From contig JAEZXR010000089.1 of the NCBI GenBank assembly GCA_023419605.1, forward strand, positions 1 through 64,000: a DNA stretch of 64,000 nt, given 5' to 3'. The translations under genes and the position numbers were made by a program. The stretch comes from Bacillota bacterium (GTDB taxonomy: Bacteria > Bacillota > Clostridia > Acetivibrionales > JAEZXR01). Shown here piece by piece: positions 8,245 through 20,194 of the stretch; the stretch's first letter is position 1, and every line of letters starts with the position of its first letter. A model generated the notes under the pieces. The model saw only the letters and a list, made by a program, of their open reading frames with translations. It searched no databases and was not told where the DNA came from.

Positions 8245-8841
8245 TTAATTGCTTTTCAGATATCCTTTTGCTATCGCCTCCTCAATCATATCCAGAACAA
8301 AGTCATGAACAGGTCCTTCCTTTTTCAGAACCATACTATTGCGCTGGAGTACCTGGTCCTTATGAATATTATGTTCAATCCAAGACTTTCCTTTTGCATT
8401 ATAGTTCAGCAGAAGTGGCTGAAGTCTGTCGAGTACAGCAGCAAAATGAGCTTCATCGGTGTTGCAATCCTCAAACTCTCTCCACAATTCCATAAACTCC
8501 TTGCATTGATCTTCCGGAAGCATGCCAAACAATGTATCAGCCGCAGCCTTTTCACGCTCACATTTGTCCTCGTAGCCCTTTTCATCATAGCAGTAGGTAT
8601 CCCCTGCATAAATCTCTACCAGATCATGGACAAGCACCATCTTCATTACTTTTTGTATGTCCAGGGCATCACCGCCATAGTACTCCGAAAGCATAAAAGC
8701 CATGACGGCGAGATGCCAGGAATGTTCTGCATCGTTCTCCTTCCGGGAGCCATCTACAATATAGCTCTGGCGGAAAATCCCCTTTAATTTGTCAATTTCA
8801 ACAATAAAGTCAATTTGCTTTTTTAGTCTTTCTCGATCCAT
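8245..8841 (-). CDS. HD-domain hydrolase (YfbR/HDDC2-like 5'-nucleotidase type)
   Basis: 198 aa. Metal-binding residues of the HD fold are visible: DAEHSWHLA (near residues 38-46), HDLVEIYAGD (near 71-80) and a distal Asp in VLDRLQPLL. This spacing, with the ExxHSWHxA start, is that of the HD_3 group containing YfbR and human HDDC2, metal-dependent 5'-deoxynucleotidases acting on nucleoside monophosphates. The gene follows the pyr operon after a remnant of another gene, which fits a nucleotide-related role, but co-transcription is not certain because a TATAAT lies in between. Substrate is inferred from family only. Confidence 0.82.
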   Translation of the reverse strand: MDRERLKKQIDFIVEIDKLKGIFRQSYIVDGSRKENDAEHSWHLAVMAFMLSEYYGGDALDIQKVMKMVLVHDLVEIYAGDTYCYDEKGYEDKCEREKAAADTLFGMLPEDQCKEFMELWREFEDCNTDEAHFAAVLDRLQPLLLNYNAKGKSWIEHNIHKDQVLQRNSMVLKKEGPVHDFVLDMIEEAIAKGYLKSN

Positions 8842-8845
8842 AAAT

Positions 8846-8989
8846 TTACGCCCCCTTGATGTACTTATAAGCTAAACCTTCAATAAACTTTATTTCAATT
8901 CCCTTCGGATCTTTTACAAAAACAAACTTTTGCCCACCTGATATCTGAATAAGACCCCCAGTGATTAGAATGTCTTTATCCTTTAACAT
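8846..8989 (-). pseudogene. C-terminal fragment of a VOC/glyoxalase-family gene
   Basis: A 47-codon open frame on the minus strand encodes the end of a VOC (glyoxalase/dioxygenase) domain: ISGGQKFVFVKDPKGIEIKF followed by IEG. The phrase FVKDPKGIEIKFIE is the last beta-strand pair of such domains, including the metal-ligand Glu position. The N-terminal two thirds are absent. The frame's ATG directly follows TATAAT with no ribosome site, so it is probably not translated. I take it as a remnant left between the PyrE-like gene and the HD gene. Confidence 0.65.
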
Positions 8990-9012
8990 TATTATATCAT
9001 ACACTCCCAGTT

Positions 9013-9888
9013 TTAAAGCAAACCCTTAATCCCATAGAAATCCTTCTCCAGACACAGCCTCGCCCTTTCTGCCGCTTTTGCATCCGAATTTAACGCATTT
9101 TTCAAAAACTCCGGGTGCTGTACTAGGAAATTCCTCATGGACTCCTTCGGATTTTGGAAGTAGGACATGAGCATACCATACTGCTCCCGATTGATAAGGT
9201 TCATAGAAAGTGCGTCATCAAAGAGGCTGGGATCAATGTTCACCATGGATAGAGATTTGGCTCCATACTGCGTCAGCAATTGCTCTCCCCCCTGCTTTCT
9301 ATCTACCACCACCACACTCCAGCGAATATTTCCACCGTGCTCTTTGATAGCCGGTATCCATGCCCTTTCATAACTGGAGGCTTCAGTGATCAGGTCAGCA
9401 ATATGCAGTACATTAGCCCCTTTCAGATTCTCCAACGCTGCGGTTCCGTGGGACTGCAAGGAAACCACTGCCTTTAGATCCTTATAGATGGTGATATGCG
9501 GTTTACCGAGGATTTCTGCGGCCAGAAGGGAGAAGAACCAGTCCCTTCGCTCTCCACCGGAGATATAGTCCACTTCCTCCAGGTTGATATTTTCTTTAAT
9601 AAACCGGCACATTTCATCCATGAGACCTCTATAAATAGCATCCTTTTCGTAATTCTTCCGTGTTTCTTCCAGCACCTTTTCCGGACAACCGTAGATATCC
9701 GATTTCTCAGCATCGATCAATTCCAGCAGTGCATTTGCCTTTCCCTCGCTTCCATAAAGGAAGTGCGTATTAATGTAATACGGCCCGATGGTACCGGAAG
9801 TATACCAGAAAGGGTTGTTCTGGGGACAAACCCTCACCGCTTTGGTTTCAAAAAGCCAGGACACCAGTTTTTGATTTGCTGTTTCCAT
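9013..9888 (-). CDS. orotate phosphoribosyltransferase-like protein with degenerate PRPP loop
   Basis: 291 aa, longer than the usual 180-220 aa PyrE. The N-terminal SGTIGPYYIN (residues 31-40) corresponds to the SG-x-x-SPxYxD stretch of orotate PRTases, and GKPHITIYKDLKA (128-140) to the lysine-bearing strand. The PRPP-binding loop is altered: residues 160-173 read VLHIADLITEASSY where active enzymes have two adjacent acidic residues followed by TGGS/TGxT. About 80 C-terminal residues have no PyrE counterpart. It sits at the end of the pyr operon, where pyrE belongs, and no other pyrE is in the window. The start is ATG 9888, preceded by AGGGGG at six bases. It may be a divergent active PyrE, or a regulatory or salvage derivative. 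Confidence 0.72.
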   Translation of the reverse strand: METANQKLVSWLFETKAVRVCPQNNPFWYTSGTIGPYYINTHFLYGSEGKANALLELIDAEKSDIYGCPEKVLEETRKNYEKDAIYRGLMDEMCRFIKENINLEEVDYISGGERRDWFFSLLAAEILGKPHITIYKDLKAVVSLQSHGTAALENLKGANVLHIADLITEASSYERAWIPAIKEHGGNIRWSVVVVDRKQGGEQLLTQYGAKSLSMVNIDPSLFDDALSMNLINREQYGMLMSYFQNPKESMRNFLVQHPEFLKNALNSDAKAAERARLCLEKDFYGIKGLL

Positions 9889-9974
9889 TCGAATCCCCCT
9901 CATTTCTGTATTTGTAAGTATTCAAACCTCGCCCGGTTCCTTTTTCTACATCAGGAGAATAATGCGGGTGAAGG

Positions 9975-10667
9975 CTAATCTTCTTCGTTTTTTCTCTCTT
10001 CCACCTTTTTCAAATGATCCCTGAACCAATCCTGGTTCTGAAGAGTGCTGAATTCCTTCCCCAGATGGGATGCATCCCCCTCCTGGAGCACCTTAAAACG
10101 TCCTTCTTCATGCTCGATAATGGTGATGGATGTATTGTCATACCAGGGAATCTTCGCCATCTCTGAAAGATCACAGACCTGGAAGTGGCACATCAGGGAC
10201 TTGATGGCAGTACCATGAGTTACAATGCAAATAACTTTTCCAGGATTTGCTTTGATGATGGATTCGATCTCCTCGATCAATCGCTTCTGGAACTCTTCCA
10301 TAGTCTCTCCATCCGGCATCCGATGCAAGTGCGGCTTGTTTTCCCAGGTGTCATGCTCCTGGGGCCACTTTACGGGAAGCTGGCTGAATGCAACTCCCTC
10401 CCAGGCACCTCCGTTAATTTCTTTCAACTTATCCGTACGAAGAATGGGCAGCTGCTTTCTATCGGAAATATATTGGGCAGTTTGCAGTGCCCTCTTCATG
10501 CTGCTGGAATATAACACATCAATATGCAAACCACTCAGCCTCTCTGCCACTAACGCAGCCTGTTCATGCCCCATTCCTGTAATTCCGCTATCCGTCCATC
10601 CGTGAAATTCGCGAAGAAAGTTACCTTCTGCCTGGGCATGGCGGACGAGAATCAATCTGGTTTTCAT
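9975..10667 (-). CDS. histidine phosphatase family protein (phosphoglycerate mutase-like)
   Basis: 230 aa. LVRHAQAEGN (residues 7-16) holds the phospho-accepting His and its Arg; the second Arg is in SSSMKRALQTA, Glu in LKEINGGAWEG, and the final His in VTHGTAIKSL. These are the complete catalytic set of the branch-1 histidine phosphatase superfamily. Members of this type act on small phospho-metabolites (2,3-bisphosphoglycerate-independent roles, alpha-ribazole phosphate, nucleotides). It lies between pyrD and the PyrE-like gene in the same direction, with a 69-base gap containing a repeat, so a role in pyrimidine or PRPP metabolism is possible but unproven. Confidence 0.85.
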   Translation of the reverse strand: MKTRLILVRHAQAEGNFLREFHGWTDSGITGMGHEQAALVAERLSGLHIDVLYSSSMKRALQTAQYISDRKQLPILRTDKLKEINGGAWEGVAFSQLPVKWPQEHDTWENKPHLHRMPDGETMEEFQKRLIEEIESIIKANPGKVICIVTHGTAIKSLMCHFQVCDLSEMAKIPWYDNTSITIIEHEEGRFKVLQEGDASHLGKEFSTLQNQDWFRDHLKKVEERKNEED

Positions 10668-10683
10668 GCAATCACCCCTTGGT

Positions 10684-10716
10684 TAATTGAAAATTGAAAA
10701 TGGAGAATTGAGAATG
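10684..10716. repeat. single-arm copy of an AATTGAAAATTG-word repeat
   Basis: AATTGAAAATTGAAAATGGA followed by GAATTGAGAATG. Nearly the same words recur in inverted form at 45389-45514, in the ffh-rpsP gap. It lies in the intergenic gap between pyrD and the histidine phosphatase gene. Confidence 0.7.
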
Positions 10717-10736
10717 TAAACTCTTCACAATCCACA

Positions 10737-11657
10737 TCATTCATTCAATACTACTTTCCCTATAATTTCTTTCACGTCATTATATCCATACTGTTTCAAA
10801 TAGCCCTCAATCCCTGTAGCTATGTCCATGCAGGCACTTGGATTCACAAAGCTGGCAGTTCCGACCATGACAGCGCTGGCTCCGGCCAGGAGAAATTCGA
10901 CGGCATCCTCTCCAGTGGTGATGCCCCCCATACCGATGACAGGGACTTTTACTGCCTTTGCAACCTCATACACCATACGGACTGCGATAGGTTTCACTGC
11001 CGGCCCGGAAAGACCTCCCATATTATTTGCCAGGATGGGACGTCTACGGTGGATATCAATGGCCATTCCCAGAATCGTATTGATCAGGGAGATTCCATCG
11101 GCACCTGCGGCCTCTGCTGCCAGGGCAATTTCCTTAATATCCGTGACATTGGGCGTAAGCTTCACAACCAGAGGTTTTTTGCAATATGCTTTTACTCTCT
11201 TTGTGATTTCGGTAATTCCGGCTGTAGAATTTCCAAAAGCTACACAGCCCGCCTTTACATTCGGACAGGAAACATTCAGCTCGATTCCGTCAATGTCTGC
11301 ATTACTAAGGATTTCGGCCATTTCACAGTAATCTTCTATAGTATTTCCCGCAATATTTGCAATTATAGCTGCAGTATACTGACGCAGAAAAGGAATTTCT
11401 TCTTTTATAAATGCTTCAACTCCAGGATTTTGCAGCCCTACACTGTTCAGGATTCCAGCTGGAGTTTCGGCAATGCGTGGCGGCTTATTTCCCTGCCGTG
11501 GCTTCAAGGTGAGCCCTTTTACTGAAATTCCTCCCAGGGAATTTAAATCCATATACTCTGCGTACTCCCGGCCAAACCCGAAAGTTCCCGAAGCAGCTAT
11601 AACGGGATTCTTCAGTTTAATACCCGCAATGTCTACACATGTATTTATCGCACTCAT
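10737..11657 (-). CDS. pyrD: dihydroorotate dehydrogenase B, catalytic subunit
   Basis: 306 aa when started at ATG 11657, which is preceded by GGAGGT at about four bases; an upstream in-frame extension of 33 codons would run into the pyrK stop region and has no ribosome site. The FMN-binding TIM barrel starts with IAASGTFGFGREY; NVSCPNVKAG carries the catalytic Cys of class 1B enzymes (class 2 enzymes use Ser), and VIGMGGITTGEDAVEFLLAG binds the FMN phosphate. It oxidises dihydroorotate to orotate and passes electrons to PyrK, encoded directly upstream. Cytosolic, part of the pyr operon. Confidence 0.95.
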   Translation of the reverse strand: MSAINTCVDIAGIKLKNPVIAASGTFGFGREYAEYMDLNSLGGISVKGLTLKPRQGNKPPRIAETPAGILNSVGLQNPGVEAFIKEEIPFLRQYTAAIIANIAGNTIEDYCEMAEILSNADIDGIELNVSCPNVKAGCVAFGNSTAGITEITKRVKAYCKKPLVVKLTPNVTDIKEIALAAEAAGADGISLINTILGMAIDIHRRRPILANNMGGLSGPAVKPIAVRMVYEVAKAVKVPVIGMGGITTGEDAVEFLLAGASAVMVGTASFVNPSACMDIATGIEGYLKQYGYNDVKEIIGKVVLNE

Positions 11658-11689
11658 TTGACCTCCGTTAAAAATCAATTGATAGTCTT

Positions 11690-12464
11690 TTAGTCTAATA
11701 CAACTTCGTGACTCCAAAACACCGGACCATCCTTGCAAACGTGGCTGTACTCCCACTCATCACCAAGCCGGGTTTTGCAGGCGCAGACCAGGCAGGCACC
11801 AATTCCGCAGCCCATCCGCTGCTCCATAGAAACCTGACAGGGTGTATTGTGCCTGTCCGCTATTTCCACTACGCTTTTCAGCATGGGAAAGGGACCGCAG
11901 GTATAGATCACGTCGACTTTATTTTCCTTTAGGTATTCCTCCAATTGGTCAACAACCAGGCCCTTTTGTCCGACACTTCCGTCATCCGTCGTTATATAAA
12001 GTTTGTCCGAAGCATTTTCAAAGGCGTCCGTCATCACCGCATAGTCTTTGCTTCGAAAACCAAGGAACGCTGTTCTTTCTACGTTCTGTTGTTCCTTTAG
12101 TATATACAGCAGCGGAAAAATTCCGATTCCTCCACCCACTACGGCAATTTTTTTATTCTCCTTTGATATTTCGAAGCCCTTCCCAAGAGGTGCAATGAGG
12201 TCCACCGCATCGCCGGGCTGCTTTCTGGATAAAACCTCGGTTCCTATCCCTTTTACCTGAAATACAATATCAACCGTGTTCCTATCCTTGTCCACACTGC
12301 AAATGCTGATAGGGCGCCGTAAAAGCGCCTGTATTCCCTCACTGCACTTCACATTCACAAACTGGCCGGCGGAAGCATTCTGTGCGATATATTCCGATTG
12401 AATTGTCATTTTATGGATGACCGAGGAAAGCTGTGACATTTGGATTATTTTTTCCTTCAAAACC

Positions 12465-12472
<8 letters not shown>
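11690..12472 (-). CDS. pyrK: dihydroorotate dehydrogenase B, electron-transfer subunit
   Basis: 260 aa. A FAD-binding barrel (about 1-95, with RRPISI) is followed by a nucleotide-binding domain (VVGGGIGIFPLLYIL) and a C-terminal [2Fe-2S] site with four Cys in MGCGIGACLVCACK and HVCKDG. In this enzyme PyrK moves electrons from PyrD to NAD+. The start is ATG 12472: AGGAGGT lies four bases upstream, whereas earlier ATGs in the frame lack a site. It overlaps the carB end by eight bases, so translation is probably coupled. Fourth-from-last gene of the pyr operon. Confidence 0.94.
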
Positions 12473-15703
<3,231 letters not shown>

Positions 15704-15704
<1 letters not shown>

Positions 15705-16774
15705 TATTTGTTCCTCCTCATCAGTTCCATAAATTCGTCAAAGAGATAGGCTGTGTCCGTGGGGCCTGGGGACGCTTCCGGATGGAACTGAACGGTAAAT
15801 ACAGGTACACCCTTATACCGCACTCCCTCAATGGTTCCATCATTCATATTCCTGTGACTGACTTCCATCCTGTCCTTATCCATGGAGCCCTCAACGATGG
15901 TATATCCATGGTTCTGTGACGTAATATACGTCATATCCTTTTCCAAATCCTTTACGGGATGGTTACAGCCCCTATGCCCGTATTTAAGTTTTTCGGTATC
16001 AGCTCCATTGGCCAGGGCAGTAAGTTGATGTCCCAAGCATATGCCGAATATGGGCTTTTTGCCCATGAGATTTTTAATGGTTTGAATCGCTGCCGTACAA
16101 TCCTTCGGGTCACCCGGTCCGTTGGACAACATGATTCCATCGGGAGCAACAGTCATAATTTCATCCGACGTTGTCCATGCAGGGAAAACATAAACTTCAC
16201 AGTTCCGCTTCAGCAGGGACCGTATGATATTCTGTTTGATTCCCAGGTCCAGCAGCGCAACTCTGTAACCCGTTCCGTCATAATGCACCACTTTATCGGT
16301 AGTCACTTCCTGGACAGGGTTTTGGATCCCGTATTGTGATATTCCCTCTATCTTATCTTCGAAATTGAAGTCTTCCTTCGTCGTGATAATCCCTTTCATG
16401 GTTCCCTTATCTCTGAGAATGCGTGTCAATGCCCGGGTATCGATGCCCTCGATCCCGATAATATTGTTCCTCCGCAGATATTCGTTGAGATTCTCAATGG
16501 ATCGCCAGTTACTGGGTGTTTTGCATAACTCCCTTACAATAAAACCTTTTACCTGTGGTTTCGTTGACTCTATATCTTCAAAGTTAACTCCGTAATTTCC
16601 GATGAGCGGATAGGTCATGGTTACAATCTGTCCACAGTAGGATGGGTCTGTCAGTACTTCCTGATAGCCTGTCATTCCCGTATTGAAAACAATTTCTCCA
16701 ATGACCTCTCCGGTAACGCCGAAACTGTTTCCTTCAAATATAGTACCATCTTCCAATGCCAGTATTGCTTTCAT
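15704..16774 (-). CDS. carA: carbamoyl-phosphate synthase small subunit (glutaminase)
   Basis: 356 aa. The N-terminal CPSase small-chain domain begins MKAILALEDGTIFEG; the C-terminal class I glutamine amidotransferase domain has the nucleophile Cys in GICLGHQLTALA, with MLSNGPGDP before it and the His/Glu pair in QFHPEASPGP near the end. It hydrolyses glutamine and channels ammonia to CarB. Ribosome site AAAGGAGGT lies seven bases before the ATG. The 119-base gap to pyrF contains an inverted repeat of CTAGGAAC-type words. Confidence 0.96.
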
Positions 16775-16799
16775 GATTGACCTCCTTTGTAGTAAAGAC

Positions 16800-16885
16800 G
16801 TTCCTGGTTCCTAGTTGCCGGTTCCTGGTAGACGATTCAGGCTGAAAGCCCTTAAACTACCAGGAACTAAGAACTAGGAACTAAC
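16800..16885. repeat. inverted repeat of GTTCCTGGTTCCTAG words between pyrF and carA
   Basis: Left arm GTTCCTGGTTCCTAGTTGCC continuing GGTTCCTGGTAG; right arm CTACCAGGAACTAAGAACTA continuing GGAACTAAC. The arms pair around about 25 bases. Each arm itself repeats the word GTTCCTGG/GTTCCTAG. It lies within the pyr transcript and would fold in the mRNA. Confidence 0.85.
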
Positions 16886-16893
16886 AACGCCTC

Positions 16894-17835
16894 TTATAAA
16901 TTCCCTAACGCCCTTCCAATATCCTCTCTCATTCGTATGGCTTCAGCACGACTGGCCTCTGCATATTGTTCCGATGTATAACTCTTCTTCCAGAGCTCCG
17001 AGCTGCAAGCACACATGATGCTTCTGGATGCATTGACGATGGCTCCCAACCCATCTTCATTGAAGGAATGGACGACATCGGCGGCACTTCCTCCCTGGGC
17101 TCCGTATCCAGGCACCAGGATATAAGCATTTTCCATTACCTTCCTCAACACTTTCGCCTGCTCGGGGTATGTCGCTCCAACCACAGCGCCTACGCCGCTG
17201 TAGCCATTTTTCCCTACCAGTGCAGCACCCCATTGATCCACATATTGTGCCACTACTTCATAGATGGGCCGACCATCGGAGGTTAACAGTTCTTGAAGCT
17301 GTCCTGAGGATTTGTTGGATGTCTTGACCAGGACAAAGATTCCCTTGCCGTATTTTTCACAATCCTCGACAAAGGGCTTTATTCCATCGACACCCAGATA
17401 AGGATTTACTGTCAAGGCATCTCCCTCAAACATCCGCTCCGACACTTCACCCCCCAGGTCGGTTTTTCCCAGGTACGCTGTCGAATAAGCTTCTGCCGTA
17501 CTGCCGATGTCGTTTCTTTTCCCATCTACAATCACCAGCATGCCTTTGGCTTTTGCATATTTTACGGTTTCAGCAAAGGCTTTCAACCCCTCCAGACCAT
17601 ACATTTCATAATAAGCCAGTTGCGGTTTGACGGCAGGAACTATATCATACAGTGCATCAATGATCCCTTTATTAAACTCCAATATTGCTTCCGAGACGCC
17701 TCGGCTATTTCTCCCGAATTCCCGGAAAGACTTCCGGCGAATAAACTCAGGTACATACTCGATTCGCGGATCCAATCCCGCAACTGTTGGATTTCCCAGT
17801 TTTTTTATTCTTTCAATCAATTGATCGATAAACAT
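16894..17835 (-). CDS. pyrF: orotidine 5'-phosphate decarboxylase, long subfamily
   Basis: 313 aa, the length of the subfamily-2 enzymes (the E. coli type is about 245 aa). NPTVAGLDPRIEY near the N-terminus, VIVDGKRNDIGSTAEAYS with the Lys-Asp-x-x-Asp catalytic network near residue 105, and VPGYGAQGGSAADVV as phosphate-binding loop are visible. It converts OMP to UMP. The start is ATG 17835 with GGGAGGG nine bases upstream; the eight additional upstream codons are left out. Order pyrB-pyrC-pyrF is as in other Clostridia. Confidence 0.94.
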   Translation of the reverse strand: MFIDQLIERIKKLGNPTVAGLDPRIEYVPEFIRRKSFREFGRNSRGVSEAILEFNKGIIDALYDIVPAVKPQLAYYEMYGLEGLKAFAETVKYAKAKGMLVIVDGKRNDIGSTAEAYSTAYLGKTDLGGEVSERMFEGDALTVNPYLGVDGIKPFVEDCEKYGKGIFVLVKTSNKSSGQLQELLTSDGRPIYEVVAQYVDQWGAALVGKNGYSGVGAVVGATYPEQAKVLRKVMENAYILVPGYGAQGGSAADVVHSFNEDGLGAIVNASRSIMCACSSELWKKSYTSEQYAEASRAEAIRMREDIGRALGNL

Positions 17836-17886
17836 TTTAACCGTCCCTCCCAATCTCACGTTTTTCTTTATCTATTGCCCAGGGCC

Positions 17887-17961
17887 GAAAATATAACTTC
17901 CGCTGCCATTGTGCTAAACCTTGCATAAGATGCTGCGAATAAAATCGGAAGCTATATTTTC
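17887..17961. repeat. 75-bp imperfect inverted repeat between pyrC and pyrF
   Basis: GAAAATATAACTTCCG and CGGAAGCTATATTTTC pair over 16 positions with one G-T type mismatch, separated by 43 bases. It lies wholly in the gap between two cotranscribed genes. It may be a small miniature inverted-repeat element or a processing hairpin. Confidence 0.7.
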
Positions 17962-17969
17962 ACTCTTCC

Positions 17970-19259
17970 TTAACGCTCGGCTTCTCCCTCACGAACTACT
18001 ACCCGTCCTGCTACAATTGTATAGAGCACCTTTCCCTGTAGTTTACATCTGTGGTAGGGTGAATTTTTGCTTTTTGATTTGAATTTATTTACATCCACTT
18101 CATATTCCTCTTCCATATCTACGACGATAATATCAGCATCCTTACCCACCTGCAGTGTACCCTTATCAAGGCCCAGCATCCGGGAGGGATTCACACACAT
18201 TTTATCTATCAATTGTTCCAGTGTAAGATGTCCCGGCTTAACCAGACAGGTTACTGCCAGTGACCATGCGGTTTCAAAGCCCACAAACCCATTGGCAGCC
18301 ATCGCAAACTCTACATTTTTCTCATCGAAATGGTGAGGCGCATGGTCCGTAGCGATGATATCGATGGTTCCATCCTTGAGGCCTTCAATCACCGCTTCAA
18401 CATCCTTCTGGGTCCGCAAAGGAGGATTCACCTTCGCCAGGGTGTTAAACCCTTCACAAGCCTCTTCGGTCAAACTGAAATAATGCGGGCAGGTTTCCGC
18501 AGTCACCTTCACTCCTCTTGCCTTCGCCTTCCGAATAAGGTCCACTGCCAACCCGGTACTCACATGGGCGATATGGACAGGAACTCCTGTATACTCCGAA
18601 AGAATCAGGTCCCTGGATACCATAACCTCCTCTGCTGCCGCCGGTATTCCCTTCAACCCCATTACGGTGGACATATACCCTTCATTGATGACTCCTTCAT
18701 CGGCCAAATCAGGATCTTCACAGTGGGAAATTACCCGGATGTCAAACATGGAGGAATACTGCAAAGCTTTTTTCATCAGTGCAGAGCTTCTTACGGGCTT
18801 GCCATCGTCGGAGATGGCGACGGCTCCTGCACTCTTCAGGTCTCCGATTTCCGAAAGCTCTTCCCCTTTCATCCCCTTGCTGACAGCTCCGATGGGAAAT
18901 ACATTGACCAGCCCCTTCTCCTTCGCCTTTGTGAGGATATAGCTCACAACCGTCTGATTATCAATGACAGGGCTTGTATTTGGCATGCAAGCCACAGAGG
19001 TAAAGCCTCCCAGAGCAGCGCTGCGGGTTCCTGTTTCAATATCTTCCTTGTATTCCAGACCAGGATCCCGTAAATGGCAGTGTGCATCCACCAGTCCCGG
19101 AAAAACATACTTTCCTGCAGCCTCGATGACCTCACAGCCGTCGGAAGCAAGACCCATTCCGATTTGCTGTATTTTACCGTTTTCTATCAGAACATCACAA
19201 ACTTCATTTAATTTACTTGCAGTGTCTACCACGTGTCCGTTTTTAATTAGAATTTTCAC
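17970..19259 (-). CDS. pyrC: dihydroorotase, class I
   Basis: 429 aa. Metal ligands appear in VDAHCHLRDPGLEYKEDIET (residues 58-77, the HxH pair and substrate-binding Arg), in the central HISHCEDPDLA and HIAHVSTGLA, and ATDHAPHHFDEK holds the catalytic Asp. It cyclises N-carbamoyl-aspartate to dihydroorotate using zinc. Its start overlaps the pyrB end by 17 bases, indicating coupled translation. Length and motifs are those of the monofunctional class I enzyme found with PyrB in Gram-positives. Confidence 0.95.
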   Translation of the reverse strand: MKILIKNGHVVDTASKLNEVCDVLIENGKIQQIGMGLASDGCEVIEAAGKYVFPGLVDAHCHLRDPGLEYKEDIETGTRSAALGGFTSVACMPNTSPVIDNQTVVSYILTKAKEKGLVNVFPIGAVSKGMKGEELSEIGDLKSAGAVAISDDGKPVRSSALMKKALQYSSMFDIRVISHCEDPDLADEGVINEGYMSTVMGLKGIPAAAEEVMVSRDLILSEYTGVPVHIAHVSTGLAVDLIRKAKARGVKVTAETCPHYFSLTEEACEGFNTLAKVNPPLRTQKDVEAVIEGLKDGTIDIIATDHAPHHFDEKNVEFAMAANGFVGFETAWSLAVTCLVKPGHLTLEQLIDKMCVNPSRMLGLDKGTLQVGKDADIIVVDMEEEYEVDVNKFKSKSKNSPYHRCKLQGKVLYTIVAGRVVVREGEAER

Positions 19260-20178
19260 TGTTACCCCTCCTGGTTAAAAGATATAGAAGTGCCATACGG
19301 ACTGCCACACCGTTGGTCACCTGTTCGTCAATGACCGATTGTTCACAATCGACAATACCTGAAGTCATCTCCAGGCCGCGGTTTACAGGGCCCGGATGCA
19401 TTACCAGCGCATCTTCCTTTGCCAGTTTCAGTAATTCCTGATTAAGTCCGAAAAACTTGGCATATTCTCTGGTTGTGGGGAACAGCCCCTTCTTCTGTCT
19501 TTCCAGCTGAATCCTCAAGCCCATGACAACATCAGCATCCTGCACAGCCTGTTCCAGGCTACTGCATACTGTAACTCCCGTCTTTTCGATAAAGGGCGGC
19601 ATTAATGTGGAAGGAGCGAATACCCTCACTTCGGCACCCAGTTTCTGCATTCCCCAGATATTGCTGCGTGCAACCCTGCTATGATAGATATCACCGATAA
19701 CAGCTACTTTCAGCCCTTCCAGGTTTCCCTTCTTCTCCATCACAGTAAACATATCCAGCAGCGCCTGCGTTGGGTGCTCATTCATGCCATCCCCTGCATT
19801 AATGACCGATGCTTTTACATGTTTGGCCAGCAGATGAGGGGCTCCGGACATGGGGTGACGGATGACGATGACATCGGTTCCCATTACATCGATGGTTCGG
19901 CCGGTATCGATCAGCGTTTCTCCTTTGGAAACACTGCTGCCGGAGGCAGATATGTTTGCCGCGCAGGCACTCATGTATTTGGATGCCAGTTCAAAGGACA
20001 GCCGGGTTCGCGTACTGTTTTCGTAAAAAAGAGTTATGATGGATTTACCCTGCAAATGCGGTGTCTTCTTATTGTTGGTGGTTATGATGTACTTCATGGT
20101 TTTTGCTGTTGTCAAAATCACCTTTATGTCCTCAGCCGACATTTCTTTCAGCCCAAGGATATCCTTGGATTTCAGCAT
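19243..20178 (-). CDS. pyrB: aspartate carbamoyltransferase catalytic subunit
   Basis: 311 aa. YENSTRTRLSFELASK carries the carbamoyl-phosphate loop STRTR (residues about 55-59); VIRHPMSGAPHLLA and NAGDGMNEHPTQALLDMFTV form further substrate contacts; HPGPVNRGLEM lies at the C-terminal side. It condenses carbamoyl phosphate with aspartate, the committed step of pyrimidine synthesis. No pyrI regulatory-chain gene follows, so control is expected at transcription. The leader ORF and terminator immediately upstream (20195-20353) point to attenuation of this gene and those after it. Confidence 0.96.
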   Translation of the reverse strand: MLKSKDILGLKEMSAEDIKVILTTAKTMKYIITTNNKKTPHLQGKSIITLFYENSTRTRLSFELASKYMSACAANISASGSSVSKGETLIDTGRTIDVMGTDVIVIRHPMSGAPHLLAKHVKASVINAGDGMNEHPTQALLDMFTVMEKKGNLEGLKVAVIGDIYHSRVARSNIWGMQKLGAEVRVFAPSTLMPPFIEKTGVTVCSSLEQAVQDADVVMGLRIQLERQKKGLFPTTREYAKFFGLNQELLKLAKEDALVMHPGPVNRGLEMTSGIVDCEQSVIDEQVTNGVAVRMALLYLLTRRGNSENSN

Positions 20179-20194
20179 TGCTGCAACACCCCTT

